From contig JAODMY010000072.1 in the NCBI GenBank assembly GCA_025465535.1, positions 1-64,000 of the forward strand: DNA of 64,000 bases. Direction: 5' to 3'. Numbering within the stretch: position 1 is the stretch's first letter; each line of letters opens with the position of its first letter. Source of the stretch: Glaciihabitans sp. (GTDB lineage: Bacteria; Actinomycetota; Actinomycetes; Actinomycetales; Microbacteriaceae). A program made the translations under genes and the position numbers. Under the pieces are notes generated by a model. It worked only from the letters and a program-made list of their open reading frames with translations. It searched no databases and had not been told where the DNA came from. Shown here one piece after another: positions 36,631 to 45,928 of the stretch.

Positions 36631-38460
36631 CTATTTCTTGGGCGTCGGCTGCTTTTCCTCGGTCGGAACGCCCGCGTACATCCCGTCGATGACGTCTGAG
36701 AAGTCCTTAAGGATGACGTTGCGCTTGATGCTCATCTTCGGGGTGAGGTGGCCGCTCTCCTCGGTCAGGTCGCTGTCGAGGATGTGGAACTTGCGGATCG
36801 ACTCCGCCCGCGACACGTTCCCGTTTGCACGGTCGACCGCTTTCTGCACTTCGGCGATGACGATGGGATTCGCGCTTGCCTCAGCCAGCGTCTGATCGGC
36901 GGGCTGGCCCTGGCTCTTCAACCAGGACGGCAGCATCTCCCGATCGAGGCTGACGAGGGCCGCGATAAATGGCTTCTGTTCGCCGACGACGATGACCTGG
37001 TCGATGATCGGATCCGCGCGGATGGGATCCTCGAGGACAGCGGGCGACACATTCTTGCCTCCCGCGGTGACGATGATCTCTTTCTTGCGACCGGTGATGG
37101 TCAGGTAGCCGTTCTCATCGAGCGTGCCGATGTCGCCGGTCTTGAACCAGCCGTCGTGCATCACCTCGTCGGTCGCCTTCTGGTTTCCCCAGTAGCCGTC
37201 GAAGACATCGATGCCCTTGCCTTCGATCTCGCCATCGTCGGCGATGCGGATCGAGACCCCGGGAAGAGGCGGCCCGACCGTGCCGATCTTGAAGTTGGAC
37301 GGCAGGTTGACCGTCAGGGGAGCGGTGGTCTCGGTGAGGCCGTAGCCCTCGAGGATGCTGATGCCGAGGCTCCGGTAGAAGTGGCCGAGTCGGAGCCCAA
37401 GGGGCGCGGATCCGGATACCGCGTACTGCACACGGCCGCCGAGTGCGGCGCGAATCTTCGAGAGCACGAGACGGTCGAACAGGGCGAACTGGAGCTTGAG
37501 ACCGAGCGGCACGGATCCGGCGTCGATCGCCTTCGAGTGAGCGATGGCGACGTCCGCGGCCTTGCGGAAGATCTTGCCGCGGCCACCCTCTTCCGCCTTC
37601 TGCTCCGAGGAGTTGTAGACCTTCTCGAAGACGCGCGGAACGGCGAGCAGGAACGTCGGACGGAAGGATGCCATGGCCGGCAGCAGCTGGCGCGTGTCGG
37701 CCTGGTGCCCGACCTTGACCCCCGCGTCCACGCACATGACCGCAATGAACCGCGCGAAGACGTGAGCCATCGTGACGAACAGGAGCGTGCTCATCCCGTC
37801 GTTGACGACCTGGGGGAGTGCTGCCTTGGCGTTGCGCGAGAGCTCGAAGAAGTTGGAGTGGGTGAGGATGCAGCCCTTGGGACGCCCGGTCGTGCCCGCG
37901 GTGTAGATGAGGGTGGCGACATCCGATCCCTTGGCGAGCGCGCGTCGGCGATCGATCTCGGCATCCTCGATGTCGACGCCGGCGGTCGTGAGTTTGTGGA
38001 CCATGCCCGTGTCGATGCGCCACACCAGGCCGACCTTCGGCAGGTCGGAGTGCACCTCGTCGAATCGGGCGTAGTGGTCGGCGGTCTCCGTGATGATCGC
38101 GATGGCTCCGGAGTCTTCGAGGTCCCAGAGGATCTGGCTGGGTGAAGACGTCTCGTAGACGGGCACGAGGATTGCACCGGCAAACCAGACGGCGAAGTCG
38201 ATGAGGCTCCACTCGTAGCGAGTTCGGCACATCATGCCGATCTTGTCGCCCGGCTTGATCCCCGCTGCGACGAATCCTTTGGCCAGGTCACGAACCTGCG
38301 TCAGGAACTCTGCCGCGGTGACATCGGTCCAGCCGCCATCCGTCTGCGGAAGGGAGAACAGGGCCAGATCCGGAGTGGCGTTGACCCGATCCATGAGGAG
38401 GTCGGTGACATTGGCATTCGGGTCAGCCTTGACGGCTGCGGGCATATCAAATTGCTGCAC
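36631..38460 (-). CDS. AMP-dependent long-chain fatty acid-CoA ligase (FadD15-like)
   Basis: LIYTAGTTGRPKGCILTHSN, GYGLTETTAPLTVN, DGWFKTGDIGTLDENGYLTITGRKKEIIVTAGGKN. Confidence 0.93.
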   Translation of the reverse strand: MQQFDMPAAVKADPNANVTDLLMDRVNATPDLALFSLPQTDGGWTDVTAAEFLTQVRDLAKGFVAAGIKPGDKIGMMCRTRYEWSLIDFAVWFAGAILVPVYETSSPSQILWDLEDSGAIAIITETADHYARFDEVHSDLPKVGLVWRIDTGMVHKLTTAGVDIEDAEIDRRRALAKGSDVATLIYTAGTTGRPKGCILTHSNFFELSRNAKAALPQVVNDGMSTLLFVTMAHVFARFIAVMCVDAGVKVGHQADTRQLLPAMASFRPTFLLAVPRVFEKVYNSSEQKAEEGGRGKIFRKAADVAIAHSKAIDAGSVPLGLKLQFALFDRLVLSKIRAALGGRVQYAVSGSAPLGLRLGHFYRSLGISILEGYGLTETTAPLTVNLPSNFKIGTVGPPLPGVSIRIADDGEIEGKGIDVFDGYWGNQKATDEVMHDGWFKTGDIGTLDENGYLTITGRKKEIIVTAGGKNVSPAVLEDPIRADPIIDQVIVVGEQKPFIAALVSLDREMLPSWLKSQGQPADQTLAEASANPIVIAEVQKAVDRANGNVSRAESIRKFHILDSDLTEESGHLTPKMSIKRNVILKDFSDVIDGMYAGVPTEEKQPTPKK

Positions 38461-38575
38461 GGTATCTCCCTTGGCACCGGTAAGTCATGGTTATTACTCT
38501 ATCCGGAGCACTCCAAGCTACTGGTTCTCGCCATGGCGCTAACCTCCGGCGGCATCCTCAGTACACTCGTTTCTC

Positions 38576-39538
38576 GTGCATGCCATCGGGATCGACATCG
38601 GCGGGACCAAGATCGCGGGAGCTCTCGTTTCCGACCAGGGCGAGATCATTCGCGAGGAGCGTGTCCCCACGAGCGCGGGTGACGCTGATGCAATCGTCGA
38701 CTCTGTCGTCACGATGGTCGAGCGACTGTCCGAGGGTACCGAGGTCGTGGCGGCCGGGGTGGCGGCGGCCGGATTCATCGACGCCGCGCAGTCCATCGTC
38801 TATTACGCGCCCAACATCAATTGGCGCAATGAGCCGCTCCGAGCTCGCCTGCTTGAGCGCCTCGACGTTGACATCACCATCGACAACGACGCGAATGCCG
38901 CGGGCTGGGCGGAGTTCCGTTTCGGCGCCGGCCGCCTGTACAGCGATATGACAATGCTCACGATCGGCACCGGCGTCGGCGGCGCGATCGTCACCCAGGA
39001 CCGCCTTTTCCGAGGTGGATTCGGTGCGGGCGCCGAAATCGGTCACCTTCGTGTGGTGCCGGATGGCTTGCCATGCGGATGCGGCGCGCGCGGCTGCATC
39101 GAACAGTACGGCTCCGGTCGTGCACTTCTTCGGATGGCAAACGACATCGCGGACGTCGGTGGCATCGGCCTCGCCCTTGCGGACGCAAGGAGAGAAACCG
39201 GTTCACTCACCGGCGAGCAGGTCGGCGCACTTATCGTGGCGGAGGATGCCGGTGCCCTGCAGGCGCTGCGGCAACTTGGCGGATGGCTGGGTGCGGCATG
39301 CGCGAGCCTTGCCGCCGTGCTCGATCCACAGGTCTTTGTGTTCGGCGGGGGAGTGGCCGTCGCTGGCGATCTGCTCCTCGACCCGATCCGGGAATCCTTT
39401 CTCGCTCACCTGCCCGCGCGCGGCTTCCACCCGGAGCCGGTGTTTGCGACGGCCGAATTGGTCAACAACGCCGGTGTCGTGGGCGCGGCGGATCTCGCGC
39501 GCATCCACGCCGAGTCTCGCCGAACGCCGTCGCACTAG
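38576..39538 (+). CDS. glk: ROK family glucokinase
   Basis: AIGIDIGGTKIAGALV, TIGTGVGGAIV, zinc motif CGCGARGCIEQY. Confidence 0.85.
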   Translation: MHAIGIDIGGTKIAGALVSDQGEIIREERVPTSAGDADAIVDSVVTMVERLSEGTEVVAAGVAAAGFIDAAQSIVYYAPNINWRNEPLRARLLERLDVDITIDNDANAAGWAEFRFGAGRLYSDMTMLTIGTGVGGAIVTQDRLFRGGFGAGAEIGHLRVVPDGLPCGCGARGCIEQYGSGRALLRMANDIADVGGIGLALADARRETGSLTGEQVGALIVAEDAGALQALRQLGGWLGAACASLAAVLDPQVFVFGGGVAVAGDLLLDPIRESFLAHLPARGFHPEPVFATAELVNNAGVVGAADLARIHAESRRTPSH

Positions 39539-39565
39539 GCTAGAAGCGGTGTCAGGAGGCTTCCG

Positions 39566-40270
39566 ATGTTGTACTGGGTGATCAAGAACATGATCGTCGG
39601 TCCCTTTCTCCTGACCGTGTTCCGTCCGTGGGTCGTCGGCCGTGAGAACATCCCCAAAACGGGTGCGGTGATCTTCGCCGGCAACCATCTGTCGTTTATC
39701 GACTCGGTGTTTCTGCCTGTCGTACTCGATCGCCATATTTCCTTCCTCGCCAAGAGTGACTACTGGCACAAGAAGGGCATCATGGGGTTTCTCTCGAAGA
39801 CCTTCTTCAAGGGCACGGGGATGCTGCCGATCGATCGTTCGGGTGGCAAGGCCTCAGAGGCTTCGCTGAACACCGGACTCAGTGTTCTCGCCCAGGGTGG
39901 CCAGCTCGGTATCTACCCGGAGGGAACGCGCAGCCCCGACGGCCGGATGTACCGCGGTCGCACCGGTGTCGCCAGGATGATTCTCGAGTCCGGCGTGCCG
40001 GTAGTCCCGGTTGCCATGCTCGACACAGACAAAGTCATGCCGACCGGATCTAAAATCCCCAAGGTGCGTCGCGTCGGGATCATCTTCGGCGAACCCCTCG
40101 ACTTCACTCGTTTTCGCGGGCTCGAAGGGGATCGTTTCGTGCTTCGGTCGATCACCGACGAGATCATGTATGAGCTCAATCGGCTGAGCGGCCAGGAATA
40201 TGTCGATGTTTATGCCTCGACGGTCAAAGAGAAGATCAGCACAAGGAATCTCGCCAGCAAAAGTCACTGA
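39566..40270 (+). CDS. 1-acyl-sn-glycerol-3-phosphate acyltransferase (PlsC family)
   Basis: FAGNHLSFIDSVFLP (variant NHxxxxD) and GIYPEGTRSPDG motif. Confidence 0.92.
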   Translation: MLYWVIKNMIVGPFLLTVFRPWVVGRENIPKTGAVIFAGNHLSFIDSVFLPVVLDRHISFLAKSDYWHKKGIMGFLSKTFFKGTGMLPIDRSGGKASEASLNTGLSVLAQGGQLGIYPEGTRSPDGRMYRGRTGVARMILESGVPVVPVAMLDTDKVMPTGSKIPKVRRVGIIFGEPLDFTRFRGLEGDRFVLRSITDEIMYELNRLSGQEYVDVYASTVKEKISTRNLASKSH

Positions 40271-40320
40271 CGTTCTCGTCAGATCCCGTCTCCATTCCAT
40301 TACAGCGCAAGGAAATACCC

Positions 40321-41697
40321 GTGGTTGACCCAGAAGACACAGTTGTGCTCGCCGATCCGTCGGTGCTTGCCGGCCTCGACCACTGGCGCACGCTGCCGAT
40401 CAGCCAGCAGCCGGCGTGGCCCGATCCGGATGCCGTAGCGGCAGCCAGCGCCGAGATCGCGACGATGCCCCCGCTGGTGTTTGCCGGCGAGGTCGACATC
40501 CTGCGCGAGCGCCTGGCACGCGCTGCAAGGGGCGAAGCGTTCCTGCTGCAGGGCGGCGACTGTGCCGAGACGTTCGCCGGAGCTACGGCCGAGGCGATTC
40601 GCAACCGGGTGAAGACGATCCTGCAGATGGCCGTCGTGCTCACCTACGGCGCGTCGATGCCCATTGTGAAGATGGGGCGGATGGCCGGCCAGTTCGCCAA
40701 GCCGCGCTCGAGCGACACCGAGACCCGCGGCGACGTGACCCTGCCCGCGTACCGAGGCGACATCGTCAACGGCTACGACTTCACTCCGGAATCGCGCGAG
40801 GCCGATCCGCGTCGGCTTGTGCAGGGTTACCACACCGCCGCATCCACCCTGAATCTCATCCGCGCATTCACCCAGGGTGGATTCGCCGACCTCCGCCAGG
40901 TGCACAGTTGGAACCGCGGTTTCGCCTCGAACCCCGCCAATCACCGCTACGAGAAGCTCGCGAGCGAGATCGACAAGGCCATCCGGTTCATGGAAGCGGC
41001 GGGCGCCGACTTCGACGAGCTCAAGCGCGTGGAGTTCTACTCCAGCCACGAGGGTCTGCTCATGGACTATGAGCGCCCCATGACGCGGATCGACTCGCGC
41101 AACGGCACCCCGGTCAACACCTCGGCCCACTTCGTCTGGATCGGGGAGCGCACCCGGGCGCTGGAGGGTGCGCACGTCGACTATTTCAGCCGCATCCGCA
41201 ATCCGATCGGCGTCAAGCTCGGTCCGTCGACCACCCCGGAAGACATGAAGCAGCTCATCGACAAACTCGATCCTGAGCGCGAGCCCGGTCGACTGACGTT
41301 CGTGGCTCGCATGGGCGCCGGCAGGGTTCGGGATGCCCTTCCCCCGCTTCTCGAAGCGATCAAGGGGATGGATGCGACTCCGCTCTGGATCACCGACCCG
41401 ATGCACGGCAACGGGCTCACCACCCCCACGGGATACAAGACACGCCGCTTCGACGACATCGTGGACGAGGTCAAGGGATTCTTCGAGGTGCACCGCGCGG
41501 TCGGGACGTACCCCGGCGGCATCCACATCGAACTGACCGGCGACGACGTGACGGAGTGCCTCGGCGGTTCGGAGCAGATCGACGAAGCGGATCTCGCAAC
41601 GCGCTACGAATCGTTGTGCGACCCTCGCCTGAACCACATGCAGTCGCTAGAGCTGGCGTTTCTGGTTGCGGAAGAACTCAGCGCGCTCGACGACTGA
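40321..41697 (+). CDS. class II 3-deoxy-7-phosphoheptulonate (DAHP) synthase
   Basis: WPDPDAVAAASAEIATMPPLVFAGEVDILRERLARAARGEAFLLQGGDCAETF, KMGRMAGQFAKPRS. Confidence 0.95.
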   Translation: MVDPEDTVVLADPSVLAGLDHWRTLPISQQPAWPDPDAVAAASAEIATMPPLVFAGEVDILRERLARAARGEAFLLQGGDCAETFAGATAEAIRNRVKTILQMAVVLTYGASMPIVKMGRMAGQFAKPRSSDTETRGDVTLPAYRGDIVNGYDFTPESREADPRRLVQGYHTAASTLNLIRAFTQGGFADLRQVHSWNRGFASNPANHRYEKLASEIDKAIRFMEAAGADFDELKRVEFYSSHEGLLMDYERPMTRIDSRNGTPVNTSAHFVWIGERTRALEGAHVDYFSRIRNPIGVKLGPSTTPEDMKQLIDKLDPEREPGRLTFVARMGAGRVRDALPPLLEAIKGMDATPLWITDPMHGNGLTTPTGYKTRRFDDIVDEVKGFFEVHRAVGTYPGGIHIELTGDDVTECLGGSEQIDEADLATRYESLCDPRLNHMQSLELAFLVAEELSALDD

Positions 41698-41737
41698 CGT
41701 GGCTGCAGCATGGCCGCCACCCTGCCGCCGCCGTTGC

Positions 41738-43684
41738 CTAAAAACCGTTGAACTTGATCGTCAGTGCGGTGCCCTTCGGCACCGACTCGCCCGCGCCTGG
41801 ATCCACGCTCTCCACCGTGACCAGCTGACCGTTGCCGACGTCGGCCAGTGGGCTGTATTTGAGGTTGAAGCCGGCATTCTTCAGCAGGACCTTGGCGTTC
41901 GCCCAGGTCTGGTTGATGACGTTGGGGATCAGCACCATCTGCGGTCCCCGCGACGTGATGAGCAGCACGTCGTTCTGGCCCTTCTGGAAGATTCGTGCAG
42001 CCCCATTCGTGGTCTGCGGGTCGATCTTGATGACGTCGCCCTTGGGCACCGTCGGGTCGTAGACGGATGTCCCCGGAGTTGCTCCGAGCCCGGCTGCCGA
42101 GAGTTTTGCTTCGGCTGCGCTCACGGTCATACCGTTCACGATGGGCAGAGGGCCAGCTGAGACGACGAGTTGGATGGTGCGCGCCTCGCTGTAGGTGGAT
42201 TGAGTGCGCAGGCTCTTCCCGTTGGCGTCGAGGTCGTCGATGACCTGGTCGATCGGAACCTTCGCGTCGAACTGCTCGACGGATGTCTTCGCCGCAACGA
42301 AACCGGCCTTGATCACCAGTCTGCGCGCGTCGCTCTCGGGGGATCCCACCACGTTGGGCAGCGCCAGCTGCGCCGGTCCGATTGAGCGGATGAGTGTGAT
42401 CGGTGCGTTCTTGGCGATCGTGCTCCCGATGGCGGGATCGGTTCCCATCACTTCGCCCGTCGCGACCGTCGGGTCGGTGTGTTGCCCCGTCGCCGAGTCG
42501 ACCTTGAGCCCCAGCTTCTCGAGTTGCGCGCGAGCATCGGCCACGCTCGTACCCCTGAGGCTGCTTGGGATGATCACCTGCGAGCCGGGACCCGAACCGA
42601 AATACCACGCGGTACCGCCGACCAGAGCAAGCAAGACGAGAAAAAGTGCGATCAGCCACCGCCCGCGCGTGCGTCGCCTGTGCGCGCGGGCCGAGAGTTC
42701 GTCAACGCTCCCCGTGATAGGCGCGGTCTCGCGACGGCGAGCCGGCGACAGTATCTGGGTTTCGAGCGTTCCGCGCTGACCGGGAGGCACCGCGGTCGGG
42801 AATACCATCGTGCGCTGCGTGGCCGTGGCCGCCGTGCCCGCCTGAAGGCCGGACTGGATGGAGAGAACCTCATCCAGCATCGCGCGCGCATCGCGAGGTC
42901 GTTCATCCGGCTCGCGAGCGGTTGCCCAGAGCACGAGTTCGTCGAGGTCGACCGGGACCCGGGGATTCTTGCCGCTGGGCGTTGGGACTGAATCGTTCGC
43001 GTGCTGGTAGGCGATCTGCATGGGCTGCTCGCCCTTGAACGGCTGCTCGCCGGTCAGCATTTCGTAGGTCATGATTCCGACGGCGTAGATATCGCTGCGG
43101 GTATCGGCGACCCCGCGTGTCACGAGTTCGGGTGAGAGGTAGGCGATCGTGCCGAGGAGCGCGGCGCCCGTCGCAGTGTTCGCGCTGGCCGCACGCGCGA
43201 GTCCGAAGTCGCCGATCTTGATACGGCCGTCATCCGCCAGCAGGACATTCTCTGGCTTGAGGTCGCGGTGGACGATGCCAGCCTTGTGTGCGGCGGAGAG
43301 TCCCGCGAGCACGGCCTCAAGGATGTCGAGGGTCTGTTCCGTGGTGAGCTTCTTGTGTTCCTGCAGAAGGTCACGAAGGGTGATGCCGGGCAGATATTCC
43401 ATGACGAGGTACGCCATGTCGGTGTCCTGGCCCTGGTCGAATACGTTGACGACATTGGGATGCGCAAGGCGCGCTGCCGACCGCGCCTCCTGGATGAACC
43501 GTTCCTTGAACTTAGTGTCGTCGGAGAGGTGACCGTGCATGATCTTGATCGCAACACGACGCTCGAGGCGAAGATCGGTGGCGAGATAAACCGTTGCCAT
43601 CCCCCCGCGCGCGATGCGCGAACGGACCTGGTATCGGCCGTCGATGAGACGACCGATCGTGGGATCCGTTGAGTTGACAGTCAC
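41738..43684 (-). CDS. PASTA-domain serine/threonine protein kinase (at the pknL locus by synteny)
   Basis: Kinase motifs IARGGMATVYLATD, VHRDLKPENVLL, DFGLARA; TM segment; four C-terminal PASTA-like repeats. Confidence 0.93.
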   Translation of the reverse strand: MTVNSTDPTIGRLIDGRYQVRSRIARGGMATVYLATDLRLERRVAIKIMHGHLSDDTKFKERFIQEARSAARLAHPNVVNVFDQGQDTDMAYLVMEYLPGITLRDLLQEHKKLTTEQTLDILEAVLAGLSAAHKAGIVHRDLKPENVLLADDGRIKIGDFGLARAASANTATGAALLGTIAYLSPELVTRGVADTRSDIYAVGIMTYEMLTGEQPFKGEQPMQIAYQHANDSVPTPSGKNPRVPVDLDELVLWATAREPDERPRDARAMLDEVLSIQSGLQAGTAATATQRTMVFPTAVPPGQRGTLETQILSPARRRETAPITGSVDELSARAHRRRTRGRWLIALFLVLLALVGGTAWYFGSGPGSQVIIPSSLRGTSVADARAQLEKLGLKVDSATGQHTDPTVATGEVMGTDPAIGSTIAKNAPITLIRSIGPAQLALPNVVGSPESDARRLVIKAGFVAAKTSVEQFDAKVPIDQVIDDLDANGKSLRTQSTYSEARTIQLVVSAGPLPIVNGMTVSAAEAKLSAAGLGATPGTSVYDPTVPKGDVIKIDPQTTNGAARIFQKGQNDVLLITSRGPQMVLIPNVINQTWANAKVLLKNAGFNLKYSPLADVGNGQLVTVESVDPGAGESVPKGTALTIKFNGF

Positions 43685-43759
43685 CGTTCGATTCTAGGTT
43701 CGTCAGCACTGCGCACCGGTCAGAACACGGCGGGTGAAGCCACTTAGTGCGCGGTGACG

Positions 43760-45247
43760 CTATCCGAGCTGAGCGAGCCAGGCTGTGGCGGACGCTTGCC
43801 ACTTGGCGTAGGCATCCGGGTACGCCGAGATCTCAACGGCCTGCGCGGCCTGGGTGACGGTCATCGACTGCCAGTTTGGAATATCGAGCAGCCCGCGGGT
43901 CTTGCCCTTGTTCGGATTGCTTGGCCCACCGTAGAAGAGTTCACTCGCATAGGTCGTGTTCTCGAGCTGCTCCACCGTGCCCCACCCGGTGCTCGGACGC
44001 TGCTGGAACAGGCCGACCGAGTCGCGGTCGCCGCCACTCAGGTTGATGAGTCCGGATTCCTGCGCGGCTGCGGCAAGGGCGATGATGATCCCGTAGCTCG
44101 GAACACTGAGCTTCTTGCCGACCGCGATGATGGTGAGGGCATTGACTTTCATCGCCGGGCTCAGCGGTGTGATCGTCGCTCCAACTTGCGCGGGCTGCGT
44201 GCCTGTCGACCCCGGAGCGGTGGTTGCGGGGGCGGTGGATGTCGTGGTTGCGGGGATGACCAGCGTGCGCCCCGCGTAGATGATGCTCGAGGAACTGAGA
44301 CCGTTGGCTTGAAGAATCGCCGTGACGGTGACCCCGTACTTCTTCGCGATCGACGTCACGGTGTCACCCGACTTGATCGTGTACTTGGTGGATGACGTCG
44401 ATGTCGCCGTGGTCGGAGCGCTGGTCGCCGGCGGAGCAGCCACGGGTGTGGTCGGTGCCGAAGCCGGTGTCGATGCGACGGCCGTCCCGGTCAGCTTGAG
44501 GACCTGGCCCGGGAAGATGAGTGACTTCGAAGTGAGGCCGTTGAGCGCGAGCACCGACGCGGTAGACAGGTGATATCGGGCGGCGATTGCGCTTACGGTG
44601 TCGCCGGACTTCACGGTGTAGCTGGCTGGGGTTGAGGTCGTCGTGGTTGTAGTGCTCGGCGCACTCGAAGTCGGAGTTATCGCCGGCTTGCTCGTGGCGG
44701 GAGTCGGTGCCGGCGCGGCAACCGCCTTCGTCAGCTTGAGGACCTGGCCGGGGAAAATGAGTGACTTCCAGCTGAGGCCGTTGAGCGCGAGCACGGATGC
44801 GGTAGACAGGCCGTAGCGGCCAGCGATCCCGCTGACGGTGTCGCCCGACTTGACGGTGTAGTTCGTCGGGGTGGATGCGGTCGTCAGAGCGGCGACGGTC
44901 GGCTGGGCGACGACGACTGGCTTCGCACTCGCCCCGGCAGAGGCGACGGCGTCTCGTACCGCGGTGGTGAGATCCGAGGTGTCCGATTTCGGATCCTGGG
45001 GCCGCTTCGGAGCAGCTTCCGTTGTTCCGCCAAGGTTGAGACTGGCCAATGCAAGGGAGCCGACCAACAGCACGGGCATAGTCGAGAGGATGTTTCGTGC
45101 CATCCGACTCTGATCCCGCTGCTCGCGCGCCTCGAGATGACGTGCCGCCGACGGTTCGGATTGGGCTCGGAGTCGGCTTGGTACGAGTCCAGCCAACGGC
45201 GAGGCGGCCCAATCGCTGCGCGCGTCACGCTCTAAGTTGTCTGACAT
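43760..45247 (-). CDS. LysM peptidoglycan-binding protein with transglycosylase-like C-terminal domain
   Basis: Three LysM repeats (YTVKSGDTVSGIAGRYGLSTASVLALNGL etc.); C-terminal IIALAAAAQESGLINLSGGDRDSVGLFQQRPSTGWGT. ATG 45247 likely start. Confidence 0.88.
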   Translation of the reverse strand: MSDNLERDARSDWAASPLAGLVPSRLRAQSEPSAARHLEAREQRDQSRMARNILSTMPVLLVGSLALASLNLGGTTEAAPKRPQDPKSDTSDLTTAVRDAVASAGASAKPVVVAQPTVAALTTASTPTNYTVKSGDTVSGIAGRYGLSTASVLALNGLSWKSLIFPGQVLKLTKAVAAPAPTPATSKPAITPTSSAPSTTTTTTSTPASYTVKSGDTVSAIAARYHLSTASVLALNGLTSKSLIFPGQVLKLTGTAVASTPASAPTTPVAAPPATSAPTTATSTSSTKYTIKSGDTVTSIAKKYGVTVTAILQANGLSSSSIIYAGRTLVIPATTTSTAPATTAPGSTGTQPAQVGATITPLSPAMKVNALTIIAVGKKLSVPSYGIIIALAAAAQESGLINLSGGDRDSVGLFQQRPSTGWGTVEQLENTTYASELFYGGPSNPNKGKTRGLLDIPNWQSMTVTQAAQAVEISAYPDAYAKWQASATAWLAQLG

Positions 45248-45323
45248 TCGCTTCCCGTCATACTCCCGACCCCGAGTTTGCTGAAGTCGTGTTGCCAAGG
45301 CAACCCCCTGTTGCCTGTCACCC

Positions 45324-45352
45324 AAAATGACACAGAACCGTACCCCTGTCAA
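45324..45352 (-). promoter_or_regulatory. putative sigma-A-type promoter for the LysM gene
   Basis: Minus strand: perfect TTGACA (45352-45347), 17-nt spacer, then CATTTT (45329-45324). Confidence 0.35.
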
Positions 45353-45441
45353 TCATTGGGACTGATGTGACTGAAGTGGACTTTGTCAAAAACAGCAGCC
45401 AAATGCGGGGTTCGCGCCCCTCCTCATGACAGGATTAACCC

Positions 45442-45783
45442 GTGGCTGATCTTTCTGGCGTGCAGTGGCTGACCATTCCTGACCTCACAGAATTGCTGGG
45501 TCTGAAGGTAAGTCAAGTTCGTCGACTCATCGAAGACCGCGCGCTGCTCGCGAGTCGGCTGGATGGCGTCTGGCGGGTCCCCGCTGATTTCATCGTCGAT
45601 GGCGAACCAATGAGTGAGCTCAAAGGCACACTCGTCGTACTGGGAGACAGCGGATTCAACGACGAGGAGGCCATGACCTGGCTCCTCAGCCCGGAGGACA
45701 GCCTTGGCGCGAGTCCGATCGAGGCGTTGAGGAACGGCCGCAAGGCCGAGGTGCGTCGCGTGGCTCAGGCGCTCGGCTTCTAG
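45442..45783 (+). CDS. Rv2175c-like DNA-binding protein
   Basis: WLTIPDLTELLGLKVSQVRRLIEDRALLASRLDGVWRVPADFI; adjacent to the Ser/Thr kinase locus. Confidence 0.85.
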   Translation: MADLSGVQWLTIPDLTELLGLKVSQVRRLIEDRALLASRLDGVWRVPADFIVDGEPMSELKGTLVVLGDSGFNDEEAMTWLLSPEDSLGASPIEALRNGRKAEVRRVAQALGF

Positions 45784-45836
45784 TTCCGGCTCAGCGCGTG
45801 CCTAGCCCAGCTCAGCGCGTGCACCGGGGGGCGACC

Positions 45837-45885
45837 TGACACCTGTTGTCGGTTGGGGCGGCTTGGAGTGGCAACAAGTGTCAAC
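45837..45885. repeat. intergenic inverted repeat between convergent genes
   Basis: TGACACCTGTTG...GGAGTGG...CAACAAGTGTCAA; one mismatch in the arms. Confidence 0.55.
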
Positions 45886-45928
45886 TCGTGGATGAATTCG
45901 CTGTAAAAGCTGAATGCGTTCAGTTCGG

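Noticed and set aside
36179-36895. 238-aa ORF with 31-aa repeats (MALVVAPGVPCRQVASN...)
   Set aside because: Open only because the 93-bp DNA repeat is a multiple of three; overlaps the 3' end of the acyl-CoA ligase; no SD. Kept as a repeat, not a CDS.
45248-45440. Possible c-di-AMP (ydaO) riboswitch upstream of the LysM gene
   Set aside because: Hairpins are present (GTTGCCAAGGCAAC) but I could not find the conserved ydaO core elements; a covariance-model search would be needed.
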